From: Planctomycetaceae bacterium
GTDB lineage: Bacteria > Planctomycetota > Planctomycetia > Pirellulales > Pirellulaceae
Direction of reading: 5' to 3'
NCBI GenBank assembly: GCA_024638965.1
Contig: JAHEJI010000016.1
Span: forward strand, 1 to 47,777
DNA: 47,777 nucleotides
The translations under genes were made by a program, and so were the position numbers. The notes below the pieces were generated by a model, which was not told the origin of the DNA, did no database searches, and was given only the letters and a program-made list of their open reading frames with translations. Shown here one piece after another: positions 33,655 through 42,652 of the stretch (position 1 is its first letter; each line of letters begins with the position of its first letter).

Positions 33655-34959
33655 TCAGTCCGACTTGGGTCTTCGAATAGTTAGCTCTTTTGACCGGATC
33701 GCTTTGAACAACACGTCGGTTGTCGGATCGTGGCCTTGAAGGATTATCGTTCCTTTTCTTAAACGCAAACCCTTTCTCGGATTTTGATCCGGATTGCGTT
33801 TGTCTGTCCAATCGCTGACTTGAAAACCGTTGACCCACACCGCCATATGTGGACCCGTGGCGACGATCGTTTTGGTGAACCATTCTTGATCGTTGGCTAC
33901 GACAAAACGGGCGTTTTGGCGGCGAAAGATTCCTCCAGTACCACAATCTAACGGATTCGCACGATCATTATCTTTAAATCCGTTTTGGATCTGGCTTTCA
34001 TAGCCGTTCATCAAATCGCCCGGAATGCACCGAAAGAAAACACCTGAGTTCAAGCCAGCCGAATTCGTCTTACACTGAGTTGTAAAAACAAAGTCGCCGA
34101 ATTGATCGATGCTTTCGATCTGACCTTTGCCGCCCTTCATTTCTAACTCGCCCGCGACGGTAACCGAAAACTGGCTGGTCATTTTCTTTTCAGTATTCCA
34201 ACCACTCAAGTCGCGACCATTAAAAAGCCTCTTTTGATTTAACGGCTTTAGCGCGATGTGACGAAACGCAATTGCGCCTTCACGAAACTGCAATCCGATA
34301 AACCCTCGCCCGAGCGGTTTCGGATTCGTATAGTCAAGTGTTTGCTGATCGTTGACCCAAACCCGTAACCGATTGTCCTCGGCAACCGCCCGATAGCAGT
34401 TCCACTGGTCTGGTTCAAGGTCGACGGTAGCCTGGACGCGAAAGACGAGGCTGCCAGTTGGAAAAGGGTTTTGGTCGGTTTGGGCGATGTTGAGTTCGAA
34501 ACAATCGTCAGCCGGGTCCTTTGGCCGTGGACTGGTTCGTAAAAAGAGCCCGCTATTGGTCGTCGGGGTCGATTTGAATTCCAGCCGAATTTCAAAATCG
34601 TCAAATTGTGACGTGGTTCGGAGTAGGCCCATAGCGCCTTTATCGGCTCGGATCTCACCGTCTTTGACGTGCCAATTGACGTTAGATTCGGCTTTCCATC
34701 CGTAAAGTGTTTTCCCGTCAAAAAGGGACAGCCAACCGGCGAATACCTCGTATTTTTCCAATCCCGGCGTGAGCTCGGACCCATCAAACGCCTCTTTTTC
34801 GAACGGATTCTGCTGGCCGCAGCCAATTGCCCCCGGTACGAAGCTCAATTCCGCTATCGCAAAAGCCAGGATGCCGATACGATAAGCCCCACGAAATGAC
34901 CCGATAGCTCTTTTAAATGGCCTTCGAACTCTATTGGACATATTTTTCGATTTGAACAT
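33655..34959 (-). CDS. Protein with two DUF1080 domains
   Basis: A 434-residue exported protein with two DUF1080 (3-keto-disaccharide hydrolase-type, concanavalin-like) domains. The first begins at LFDGKTLYGWKAES, about 78, and the second at LFNGRDLSGWNTEK, about 258. Each has the typical FDDFEIRLEFKS or FGDFVFTTQCKT block and SGLFLRTSP or SGVFFRCIP. The N-terminus has Arg-rich residues, a hydrophobic run (IGILAFAIAELSFVPGAIG) and GCGQQ, a weak lipobox, so it may be a lipoprotein. A start at the ATG 18 bases downstream is equally possible. Such genes are greatly expanded in planctomycetes and act on glycans. The substrate is unknown. Confidence 0.87.
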   Translation of the reverse strand: MFKSKNMSNRVRRPFKRAIGSFRGAYRIGILAFAIAELSFVPGAIGCGQQNPFEKEAFDGSELTPGLEKYEVFAGWLSLFDGKTLYGWKAESNVNWHVKDGEIRADKGAMGLLRTTSQFDDFEIRLEFKSTPTTNSGLFLRTSPRPKDPADDCFELNIAQTDQNPFPTGSLVFRVQATVDLEPDQWNCYRAVAEDNRLRVWVNDQQTLDYTNPKPLGRGFIGLQFREGAIAFRHIALKPLNQKRLFNGRDLSGWNTEKKMTSQFSVTVAGELEMKGGKGQIESIDQFGDFVFTTQCKTNSAGLNSGVFFRCIPGDLMNGYESQIQNGFKDNDRANPLDCGTGGIFRRQNARFVVANDQEWFTKTIVATGPHMAVWVNGFQVSDWTDKRNPDQNPRKGLRLRKGTIILQGHDPTTDVLFKAIRSKELTIRRPKSD

Positions 34960-35123
34960 AATAGAATCGCTTTGAGTGGGTGGATATGGCGAAACGAAAC
35001 TCTCTCTAAATTAGTTACTTTGCGCAGCTTGATGTTTCTTTCCTATCATGTTTTTTTTCGACGTATCCCAGAACATCCAGTTTATTCCTTCAGAGCTCGT
35101 CTTGGCAATTTTAGAGGCGTAGA

Positions 35124-36596
35124 GTGAACAGAAATCCGGTCTTGCATTCGCTGATTCAAACCAGACCCCAAAAGTATATCTTGTTGACCGGTGCAACGGG
35201 CTTGGTCGGTCGTTATTTGTTGCGTGACCTGTTTTTACAAGGCCGCCAATTAGCCGTAATTGTCCGTCCGCACAAGAAGTTGACTGTTGAACAGCGCGTA
35301 GAGACGATAATGCAGTTGTGGGAAGAGCAACTTGGCCAGGTTCTTCCCCGTCCCGTTGTTCTTGAAGGTGATGTCGGGGAGCCCAATCTTGGTCTAGACG
35401 CAAATGCAACGAGTTGGATTACCTCTAATTGCAGTGAGGTTATTCACAATGCGGCTGTGCTCCAGTTTCACGGAACAGATTTCGAAAACGAGCCTTGGCG
35501 AACGAACCTGCGCGGAACCGAAAACGTCCTGAAGTTATGTCGCCAATGCAAGATTCGCAATCTTAGCTATGTGTCTACTGCCTATGTTTGCGGAGAAAGG
35601 ACTGAAACCGTCCGTGAAGAGGATCTTGAGTGCGGACAACAATTTCGAAACGACTATGAACGTAGCAAATACGAAGCTGAGTTGCTGGTTCGTCATGCCA
35701 AGGGTTTTGAGCGCAAAACCATTTTTCGTCCAGCCGTGATTGTTGGTGATTCCAAGACAGGTTACACGTCGACCTATCACGGTCTGTTTCTTTACCTGCG
35801 ATTGCTGGCGACGCTGGTTCCACAACAAAAGAAGGACGAAAACGGTACCTTTCTGACGCCGATCCAATTGCCGTTGAGTGGCGATGAGCCGAGAAACCTG
35901 GTACCCGTAGATTGGGTGTCGGCAGTTATCACGTATGTGAGTCAGACGCCAACAGCTCAAAATCGAACTTATCATCTTGTCCCAGACAAATGTTCTACGG
36001 CGCGAGAGGTAATAAATGCTTGCTATCGCTACTTCAACTCGGACGGCGTCGTCTATTGCGGGGCCGAATGTGATCGAACCGCAGACAACGAATTTGCTCA
36101 ACAGTTTTTTGACAACGCGCGAGTATACGAGTCCTACGAAACTAGCGATCCATGTTTTGATAAATTGAACGTGAAGAAGTTTGTTGGGCATTTGCCCTGC
36201 CCGGCCATCGGTGAGGATGCCATCGTGCGGTTTATGAGATTTGGGCAGGCCGACAATTGGGGCAAACGCCGAACTCAACGTCCGGAAGTCGGAAGCTGGT
36301 TTTCGACCCAACTGGCCTCCGTTGTCGAAGGGGCTCAAAGGATTCTAGTCGCGGATCGTCTTTCCCGTGGTCAAACAAAGTTGAGTATCGGACTCGATAT
36401 TCGTGGACCGGGCGGTGGGCAATGGAAGCTGACGGCCTGTGACCAAAAATGTGAAATTACACAAGGGTTGCCGACGGATGAATACCGTTTGCTAAAAATG
36501 GATGATCTTCAGGTTGCCAAACTGGTCAACGGAAACGCTGAATCGTCAGCTGCGGCGTGGGCGACCAAGTTGAAATCCGTTCTGGCTTCCTCGTAA
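35124..36596 (+). CDS. Thioester reductase-like SDR with SCP2-like tail
   Basis: A 490-residue fusion starting at GTG with GAGG 6 bases upstream. Residues 18 to about 370 are an extended short-chain dehydrogenase of the NAD-binding 4 (male sterility/thioester reductase) kind. It has GATGLVG at 23-29, TNLRGTENVL, and Y178-E-R-S-K182 for catalysis. Residues from about 395 to the end look like a sterol carrier protein 2 domain (GGGQWKLTACDQKCEITQG, YRLLKMDDLQVAKLVNG). SCP2 domains hold lipids or acyl chains, so an acyl or sterol-like substrate is probable. It is convergent with the glycosyltransferase gene, 20 bases apart. Confidence 0.8.
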   Translation: MNRNPVLHSLIQTRPQKYILLTGATGLVGRYLLRDLFLQGRQLAVIVRPHKKLTVEQRVETIMQLWEEQLGQVLPRPVVLEGDVGEPNLGLDANATSWITSNCSEVIHNAAVLQFHGTDFENEPWRTNLRGTENVLKLCRQCKIRNLSYVSTAYVCGERTETVREEDLECGQQFRNDYERSKYEAELLVRHAKGFERKTIFRPAVIVGDSKTGYTSTYHGLFLYLRLLATLVPQQKKDENGTFLTPIQLPLSGDEPRNLVPVDWVSAVITYVSQTPTAQNRTYHLVPDKCSTAREVINACYRYFNSDGVVYCGAECDRTADNEFAQQFFDNARVYESYETSDPCFDKLNVKKFVGHLPCPAIGEDAIVRFMRFGQADNWGKRRTQRPEVGSWFSTQLASVVEGAQRILVADRLSRGQTKLSIGLDIRGPGGGQWKLTACDQKCEITQGLPTDEYRLLKMDDLQVAKLVNGNAESSAAAWATKLKSVLASS

Positions 36597-36616
36597 TACG
36601 AGCGAACCGAATGGGT

Positions 36617-37894
36617 CTATCGGATGGATTCTGACACGTTATTACTGCGATTCTGATAGGCAGTGTAATGGTTCAGTTCGACGGTCCGATTCTTGATACT
36701 GTAGCGAATTCCGCGCCACTCGGTTGACGTTGCCAACGCGGCATTGATGGCTGCCCAAGGCTGGACCAATTGTACAAGAATGAGCGAACACCAATAAGAG
36801 AATGGGTTGGCCCGACGGCGCGTAGTTTCGAAACCATCGCTTCGCGCGTGTTCAGATGCGGAAGTGACGTGAAGATTGAGCATCGTGATTTTTCGAACCA
36901 GGAGTATATTGCACAACTGATACGACAGCCATGTTGCCGTTAGGAAGATGGCCCAATTCCAACGACCCGTCAACGCTGACACAATGGCCACCGTTAGAGG
37001 TACAAGGATCGCCAGCCCTACACCCATGGCGTGAGCGAAAACCAGGGGCCAGAGTTTGTGATAAAGCCTGACAGTTAATAGCTGCCGCATGATCCAGTTC
37101 ATACAGGACGACAGCGAGATTGTTTCGTGATTGTCGACGACAAGATCTGCAACTCGATGCACTCTCAAATTGTGATCGGCAAGTACGGATGAAATCATCG
37201 TATCTTCACAAAGAGCGGTGCTCCATCGGTTGAGTAGGCCCGTTTTTTCAATCACGTCCATCGTAATTGCGAGTGATCCTCCCCAAGCGATTTGATAAAG
37301 TTGCATTTGTACGATTGCGGCCGCATTCCAAATTTGACGTACCCAACTTCCGACTCGCTCGTCCATCGGTGAAAACCAGCGGTTGCCGGTTGATGCGCCT
37401 ATCTGTACTTCTGCCAAAGGCGTTACCAGTTTGCTTAGCCAACTTGCGTCGACGATGGCATCCGCGTCGAGAAGGGCTACGATTTCGATTTCCGGTCCGA
37501 GTTGTTTGATTGCATACACGATTGCCTGGCATTTCAGACTGCCATGCGAAGACACGTTTTCGAACACGTGAGCGAACTGGTGGATATGAATTTCCGCACC
37601 GTTGGCTGCGTTGAACTCTTTGAAGACTTGGTGGGCCGGATCGCATTCGCAGTCCAAAACCAAGTGGACTTCGTAGTCTGGATAGTTTTGCCGGTGTACA
37701 GCTTCCAAACATTCGGTAAGTCCGGGATCGGCACCACGTAGGCAAAGAATGACAGCGACTTTTGGCTGATAGGAATGACTCTCAGATTTTAGTCTTGTTG
37801 AAAATTGTCGAGCGTACAGAATGACGTAGATGGACTGAAATAACGCAACGGTTATCATTAGTGCGAACGAGAAAGACACCAATACTGAAAGCAT
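36617..37894 (-). CDS. Membrane glycosyltransferase, family 2
   Basis: A 425-residue GT2 enzyme with an N-terminal membrane helix (VSFSFALMITVALFQSIYVIL), a GT-A domain with VILCLRGADPGL and DAD at 143-145, and at least two C-terminal helices near 300-345 (LVFAHAMGVGLAILVPLTVAI, NWAIFLTATWLSYQL). The segment MRQLLTVRLYHK is in the place of the QxxRW motif of processive enzymes. The donor sugar and the acceptor (a lipid or polysaccharide) are unknown. It is similar in layout to ceramide glucosyltransferase-like and hopanoid glycosyltransferases, which would fit the isoprenoid genes, but this is only a suggestion. Confidence 0.82.
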   Translation of the reverse strand: MLSVLVSFSFALMITVALFQSIYVILYARQFSTRLKSESHSYQPKVAVILCLRGADPGLTECLEAVHRQNYPDYEVHLVLDCECDPAHQVFKEFNAANGAEIHIHQFAHVFENVSSHGSLKCQAIVYAIKQLGPEIEIVALLDADAIVDASWLSKLVTPLAEVQIGASTGNRWFSPMDERVGSWVRQIWNAAAIVQMQLYQIAWGGSLAITMDVIEKTGLLNRWSTALCEDTMISSVLADHNLRVHRVADLVVDNHETISLSSCMNWIMRQLLTVRLYHKLWPLVFAHAMGVGLAILVPLTVAIVSALTGRWNWAIFLTATWLSYQLCNILLVRKITMLNLHVTSASEHARSDGFETTRRRANPFSYWCSLILVQLVQPWAAINAALATSTEWRGIRYSIKNRTVELNHYTAYQNRSNNVSESIR

Positions 37895-38187
37895 TTGCTA
37901 CTTATTCTTAACTCTGACAGGGCACAATTATTGGCACCCAAACTGCATCACAAACAATTGCGACGAAATGCGTAATGCACTCAGGCCAACATCTTTGCAT
38001 CGGGAATTCCGAGTATTGAGATCATTTGCGTTGGTCCGATTTTTTGCCACTTTGTAAGTGCCTTAACACCAAGTGTACCGTGGTGGCCAAACGATGGGCA
38101 GTCCGCCGATGATTCAGCGCCGACAAATGAGGACTTTACGTTCATTGGCCGTGGACCAGATCGATATGGAGCGAGCGTTTGGATTTC

Positions 38188-38733
38188 TCAATCTTCGGAT
38201 ACGTTTTTTCGTTCCGCATCGTCTTGCAAAACAAAATCCAGCGAAGCTGAATTGATGCAGTAACGCAGTCCGGTTGGTTCGGGGCCGTCATCAAAAACGT
38301 GTCCAAGGTGAGCATCACATCGACCACAAAGCACTTCCGTGCGAACCGCAAAGAGGCTGGTGTCAGCCTTCTCAACAATATTTGACTCGTCGGTGGGCGC
38401 GTAGAAGCTAGGCCACCCTGTTCCAGATTTGTACTTGGTCGACGAATCAAACAGTGGCAGGTCGCAGCAAATGCACCTGTACTGACCTGTTTTTTTGTTG
38501 TCCCAATATTTTCCGCTGAACGATCGTTCCGTGCCCTTTTGCCGCGTAACATAAAACTGTTCATCGGTTAGTTGCGCCTTCCATTCGGCTTCGGACTTGA
38601 TGACTTTGCCGACTACTGGCGTCGACGCTTCCACTTGAGGGTCTCCTTTGTCATTTGAACGATTTGCGAAAACAAGTATTACCAAGACCGCCGGGATCGC
38701 AAGTAAAATCACAAGTTTCGAGAACATTTTCAT
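38188..38733 (-). CDS. msrB: Exported methionine-R-sulfoxide reductase
   Basis: A 181-residue MsrB that reduces the R-sulfoxide of methionine residues. The zinc ligands are C87 and C90 (CICC) and C136 and C139 (CGRC). The catalytic Cys is C159 in [13 protein letters not shown]. The fold signature [10 protein letters not shown] is present. The N-terminal [22 protein letters not shown] is a signal anchor, so it should work outside the cytoplasm. It lies 42 bases downstream of msrA on the same strand, so the two are one operon repairing both sulfoxide stereoisomers in envelope proteins. Confidence 0.95.
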   Translation of the reverse strand: MKMFSKLVILLAIPAVLVILVFANRSNDKGDPQVEASTPVVGKVIKSEAEWKAQLTDEQFYVTRQKGTERSFSGKYWDNKKTGQYRCICCDLPLFDSSTKYKSGTGWPSFYAPTDESNIVEKADTSLFAVRTEVLCGRCDAHLGHVFDDGPEPTGLRYCINSASLDFVLQDDAERKNVSED

Positions 38734-38775
38734 TTTCTTTTCGTTTCGCGGGCTGCAGGAAAATTGACGACGCAG

Positions 38776-39528
38776 TTACTGCGATTTTTGCTGTTGCATT
38801 GTCGCAAAAGCCTTTCGGAATTTTTTCAATTTCGGCTTGATCGCGAATTCGCAATAGGGAACCCTTTCGTTAGAAGCGAAATAGTCCTGGTGGTAGTTTT
38901 CTGCTTCGTAGAATTTGTCAAACCCAGTAATCTCCGTCACGATCGGTTTTCCGAAGGCGTTTGATTGGGTGAGTTTCTTCTTGAACGACTCAGCAAGTTT
39001 TTTTTGCAATTCATTGTGATAAAAAATTACTGACCGATACTGGGGACCGTCATCGCTACCTTGTTTGTTTAGAGTCGTTGGATCGTGGGACATCCAAAAT
39101 GCCTGCAGTAGCGTTTTGAACGATATCTTGTTTGGGTCGTATGTGATTTGCACGACTTCCGCGTGACCGGACAAGCCTGTACTGATGTCCTCATAAGTGG
39201 GATTCTCGACATGGCCCCCTGAGTATCCTGACACCACAGCTAAGACGCCGTCGAGCTCTTCGAAAAGGGCTTCCGTGCACCAAAAACACCCGGTTCCGAA
39301 AGTAGCTGTTTCCGTCGATTCTGAATTCCAGACTGGATAAGGTTTTGGGCCGACATCGGAAGATGCAAGTTGGGCCGTCGATTCCAGTTGTTGTGGCAGT
39401 TCCGATTCAGCAAGTTCCGCGATGGCTCGTGGCGATGCAGTTTGGGCTTGATTGACCCACACTGTCGAAATGAGAATCCCGGCCAGCGCGACCGTAGCGG
39501 AAAGGAGCAGCCCTGTTTGGAGTTTCAT
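38776..39528 (-). CDS. msrA: Exported methionine-S-sulfoxide reductase
   Basis: A 250-residue MsrA with the catalytic motif GCFWCTEALFE (C81) and the conserved SGYSGG, NPTYEDISTGLSGHAEVVQI and FWMSHDPTTLNKQGSDDGPQYRS blocks (cited in parts). The first 30 residues (MKLQTGLLLSATVALAGIL) are a signal peptide or anchor, so the enzyme acts in the periplasm. It is followed by msrB. Fused MsrAB proteins with an export signal are known in Neisseria; here the two are separate genes, each with its own signal. Confidence 0.95.
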   Translation of the reverse strand: MKLQTGLLLSATVALAGILISTVWVNQAQTASPRAIAELAESELPQQLESTAQLASSDVGPKPYPVWNSESTETATFGTGCFWCTEALFEELDGVLAVVSGYSGGHVENPTYEDISTGLSGHAEVVQITYDPNKISFKTLLQAFWMSHDPTTLNKQGSDDGPQYRSVIFYHNELQKKLAESFKKKLTQSNAFGKPIVTEITGFDKFYEAENYHQDYFASNERVPYCEFAIKPKLKKFRKAFATMQQQKSQ

Positions 39529-39925
39529 CGATTGCCTTTCGTTGACAAAGCAAATCAGCGCGTACTTTCTGAGGTTATTGGCCGTTTCAACACGGCATTA
39601 TATGCCGACGTAATGCGAGCTGAATTAATTACAAAAATCGCCGCAAACGCCAGATTTGTATTTTTACCACAAAACATCAGGGATTTGGGATGTTAGTTAG
39701 CAATTGCAAGTTTAGTTGAAATCCCGGCTCGGTGACGATCGAGTCGTGGCGATGAAGAAATGCGATTTTGCGGCGTGTCAACCGCAACTCGTTTATTCAA
39801 TTAACAACAAATCGGCGCGATTGTCGTAGGCGAAGTCACGATTTTGGGCGTGAATTTGATCGTTTGGAGGTTCGACTGAAGTCGGACGATTGCAGCTGGC
39901 CCAGATGTCGCGATGTCGATCAGCC
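39529..39925. other. Gene-free stretch upstream of msrA
   Basis: This 397-bp gap precedes msrA (minus) and follows the stop of the minus-strand run of genes to the right. It holds no convincing gene. A perfect dyad, CGGCAT/ATGCCG, with a 3-base loop lies at 39593-39607, 65 bases upstream of the msrA start, and could be an operator. AT-rich sequence follows (TTAATTACAAAAATC), compatible with a promoter. Confidence 0.4.
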
Positions 39926-40663
39926 TTAATACACGGTCATCGAATGGGCGGCGAGGGAGATCGTTCGAAGCTGCCGGCTGGCAAGCTCTTTGTCGAGCTC
40001 AGTTTCTGCTCTTGGAAAGAACTGCAAGTCAAAAGGTTTTTCATCGACAACATTCATGCCAGTTGCAAAACTGATCTGCGGTCGTTCTTCCAAAGGGAGC
40101 TCTGCCAAGAACGCACACAGAAAAGAAAGCGGATCCAGTAGCCCCAAGATAACGACTCGTTTGTGAATGTCGATCGCGCGAACGATCCTCTCGGTTTCCT
40201 TGGCTAGTTCAGATTGTAAAAACCCGTTTGGCTCCTGAAACGAATGATGAGGGATGTCGATCAAAGGCAACTCTTTTGGCATGGAAGTCTGCAAAATAAG
40301 CAGGCCCATCGAGCGCACGACACGCAATAGCAAAACGACATTATTCTGGTAGCCTTGCAGTTGAGCTCGATCAAATACGATGATATGACTAACAGTTTGA
40401 CGCCCCCCACTACGACTGCCTTCAATTCTGCCTGGAACGCTTCGAGACAGCGCGAACTGGTCGCCATTAAGCTCAAAGAAACTTACGCTCTCAGATTGAT
40501 CCGACGTCAACTGACCGCGACTGGGAACCCTTTCGCAGAGAGCTTTTGCGATTTCGTCGTTTATGTTATTCGATCGCGAAATCAACTCATTCTTTTTGAG
40601 TGTCCTCGAATCAATCGAAGACACAATTGCTTGTCCAACTTGCAAGTCGTTATTCTTTATCAA
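39926..40663 (-). CDS. Possible GAP1-N-like protein
   Basis: A 245-residue protein of uncertain kind. Several segments resemble the GTPase-associated protein 1 (GAP1-N/M) domains found with bacterial GTPase systems: GQAIVSSIDSRTLKKNELI (about 10-28), ALCERVPSRGQ, FALSRSVPGRIEGSRSGGRQ, VSHIIVFDRAQLQGY, and ERPQISFATGM. The family identity is by eye and should be tested. It is the last of three genes (FHA-like coiled coil, short coiled coil, this), only 6 bases after the previous stop, so it is almost surely co-transcribed with it. No membrane segment or signal peptide is seen, so it is cytoplasmic. Confidence 0.55.
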   Translation of the reverse strand: MIKNNDLQVGQAIVSSIDSRTLKKNELISRSNNINDEIAKALCERVPSRGQLTSDQSESVSFFELNGDQFALSRSVPGRIEGSRSGGRQTVSHIIVFDRAQLQGYQNNVVLLLRVVRSMGLLILQTSMPKELPLIDIPHHSFQEPNGFLQSELAKETERIVRAIDIHKRVVILGLLDPLSFLCAFLAELPLEERPQISFATGMNVVDEKPFDLQFFPRAETELDKELASRQLRTISLAAHSMTVY

Positions 40664-40669
40664 GGCTCG

Positions 40670-41053
40670 CTACCTTTTGTCTAACCAATTTCGTCGTTCA
40701 TCTTCAAGCTGTTGCCAAGCATTTATCAGTTGATCGCTGGCTTCATTCAAACGAAATATTTCGGCTTGGCGTTGATCTTCCCATACTTGTTTTTCACGTT
40801 CAAAATCCGCCAGAATCGCCTGTACAATTTTGTCGTTTTCCTCTGCTTGCTGACATTCGTCCAGCGCGGCCTCTAGTCGCGAGACTTGACTTTTCAAAAA
40901 GTTATCAATACTCGCAACTATTTTCTCGAGACGCCTCCCCGAACGAATTTCGGTCAGTGTCCGATCAAGCGATTGGTGCTCGCCTGATTCGGCGAGAGCA
41001 AACAAATCGGAATGTTTCGGTTCCGATAGTTGAATTTCATTGGTTGATGACAT
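40670..41053 (-). CDS. Short coiled-coil protein
   Basis: A 127-residue, highly charged protein that is almost wholly helical, with heptad-like stretches in KIVASIDNFLKSQVSRLEAA and DKIVQAILADFEREKQVWED. I recognise no family. It lies 25 bases after the FHA-like gene and 6 bases before the GAP1-like gene. A role as an adaptor linking the two is a reasonable inference from its shape and position. Confidence 0.7.
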   Translation of the reverse strand: MSSTNEIQLSEPKHSDLFALAESGEHQSLDRTLTEIRSGRRLEKIVASIDNFLKSQVSRLEAALDECQQAEENDKIVQAILADFEREKQVWEDQRQAEIFRLNEASDQLINAWQQLEDERRNWLDKR

Positions 41054-41078
41054 TTAGGGGATCCAATGGAAAGAGAGG

Positions 41079-42605
41079 TTAATTTCCGACCCGACTCAAC
41101 AGGCGCGAAATGCGTCCGCCAAGGCTTTGCTGTTTTCTTTCATCGCGTTCTGTTTTTTCCTGTTCGTGGATGTCTCGAAGATGCTCACGCATCGCCTGGA
41201 TTCGAGAATCCGCGTCACCCAATTCCCGATTTGAATTTAGCTTTTGTTCGAGTTCATCCTTGACACGTTCAAGTTGCACTCGTTCACGGGCCAGTTCGGC
41301 TCTTTCGCGAGAAGTTTCTATTTCCAGCTGGAGCATTTTTTGCTCCATTTGTTGTAATTCGTCCTGCGCTTTGGCAGCTTTTTCGGTGTCGAGGTTCTGC
41401 TTTCGTGATTTTTCATTTTCTTGGTTGGCAGCTTCCAACTGACCTTGGAGATCTGCGACCTGCTCACTGAATTTCTGGAGAATTTCGTTCGAGGAGCCTG
41501 ATGGCCCAGTTCCTTTCAACTTTAGTGCTTTTTGGAGCTGCGATCTGGCATGTTTGTGTTGGGTTCGTGCGTCCTTGAGCTGCTTAAGCATTCGATTTTT
41601 TTCTGCTTCAGCTTCGGCTTCTCGTTGGGCAACACGTTGTTCGATCTCTGTAACCCAAGATTCCAATTGTCGACGTTCTTCTTGCTCGGCCTGTATTGCC
41701 TCATCGGAAACCTGTAACAACTCTTCGAGGCCACGAACGCGATCATCCGAATTCTTGAGTTCATTAAGAAGTTCTTCCAGACGCATGACCAATTGAACCG
41801 TCTGTTCGTCTTCTACTGGGTCCGTTTCCTGGTCTTGCTGCTCGCTGAGCAGGCGAATCTGAGCATCGCGCTCGGCGACTTCGTAGCGAAGTTGGTCAAC
41901 TTCAAGTCGTAACGATCTGAGTTCTTCGTCAGCCAGTGTATGAGCATCGACGTCGTAGCTGTCTGATAAGTCCTCTTCAAATTCTTCGTCAAATTCGTAA
42001 ACGTAGCCCGAATCTTCGGGGGCAAATCGAGTGGTTGCGTCAAAATCAACACTCATCGCTTCCGATTCTTGTGATTCGTAGGCCGGGGTCTCCGAGTGAA
42101 CTTGATTTGATTCGTCTGCTTCCATCGTCTCAATGGTTGGTTCGTCAGGCGTCTCTTGCAGGGACGGCTCCGGCGACAACGATGATTCTGCAGATTCGAT
42201 TGGCTTTTCTGGTAGGGTGAGCTCACTAGAAATCGCCAATTGACTTGTCACACGTGCGTGAAGTTCGGGCGAAAGGACTGGGACGATCATATTAGAGCCA
42301 ATTCTCAACTCGTCGCCCGAATTCAAAACAGCTTCTTCGTCAATGGAGCGGCCATTGAGTTGAGTTCTACCGCCCGTATTCCAATCTTGGACGCGCAAGG
42401 TTCGTTGTTCGTCCAACCAAAGCATGCAATGTATTGGGTAAACATCGTCTCCACTCAGGACGATGCGACAATTTGAGCCAGCACCCGCGAAGATGCTCGA
42501 ATTTTGTTCTAGAGTCACAGTCGAAGTTTGCGCATCGGAATCAGTAATCAATAGATAAGCCGGCTCAGTATTGTCATGAGTTTGAGTGTTGAATTCTGGG
42601 TGCAT
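41079..42605 (-). CDS. FHA-like domain protein with long coiled coil
   Basis: A 508-residue cytoplasmic protein. Residues about 15-110 have an FHA-like plan (SSIFAGAGSNCRIVLSG, VYPIHCMLWLDE, RVQDWNTGGRTQLNGRSI, GDELRIGS). The usual phosphothreonine contacts are weak: the GR of the first strand is GA, and the Ser before the conserved His is replaced (YPIHC). A low-complexity acidic linker to about 215 is followed by about 260 residues of coiled coil with strong Glu/Gln/Leu heptads. It ends in a basic tail (GGRISRLLSRVGN). It begins the three-gene set that ends in the GAP1-like gene and lies 47 bases after a response regulator gene. Confidence 0.82.
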   Translation of the reverse strand: MHPEFNTQTHDNTEPAYLLITDSDAQTSTVTLEQNSSIFAGAGSNCRIVLSGDDVYPIHCMLWLDEQRTLRVQDWNTGGRTQLNGRSIDEEAVLNSGDELRIGSNMIVPVLSPELHARVTSQLAISSELTLPEKPIESAESSLSPEPSLQETPDEPTIETMEADESNQVHSETPAYESQESEAMSVDFDATTRFAPEDSGYVYEFDEEFEEDLSDSYDVDAHTLADEELRSLRLEVDQLRYEVAERDAQIRLLSEQQDQETDPVEDEQTVQLVMRLEELLNELKNSDDRVRGLEELLQVSDEAIQAEQEERRQLESWVTEIEQRVAQREAEAEAEKNRMLKQLKDARTQHKHARSQLQKALKLKGTGPSGSSNEILQKFSEQVADLQGQLEAANQENEKSRKQNLDTEKAAKAQDELQQMEQKMLQLEIETSRERAELARERVQLERVKDELEQKLNSNRELGDADSRIQAMREHLRDIHEQEKTERDERKQQSLGGRISRLLSRVGN

Positions 42606-42652
42606 GATAATCGTCTTCCATAGTTGTCAGGTTATCTTGGGGGCCGATGCCA

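Noticed and set aside
35535..36338. Minus-strand frame of 267 residues
   Set aside because: Lies antisense within the SDR-SCP2 gene, whose motifs are clear.
38073..38255. Short plus-strand frame between the glycosyltransferase and msrB genes
   Set aside because: Sixty residues without motif or ribosome binding site, partly antisense to msrB. The 293-base gap between the two genes shows nothing else that I can support.
40600..41082. Plus-strand frame of 160 residues opposite the short coiled-coil gene
   Set aside because: Overlaps a minus-strand gene with good spacing to its neighbours; the composition fits an antisense shadow.
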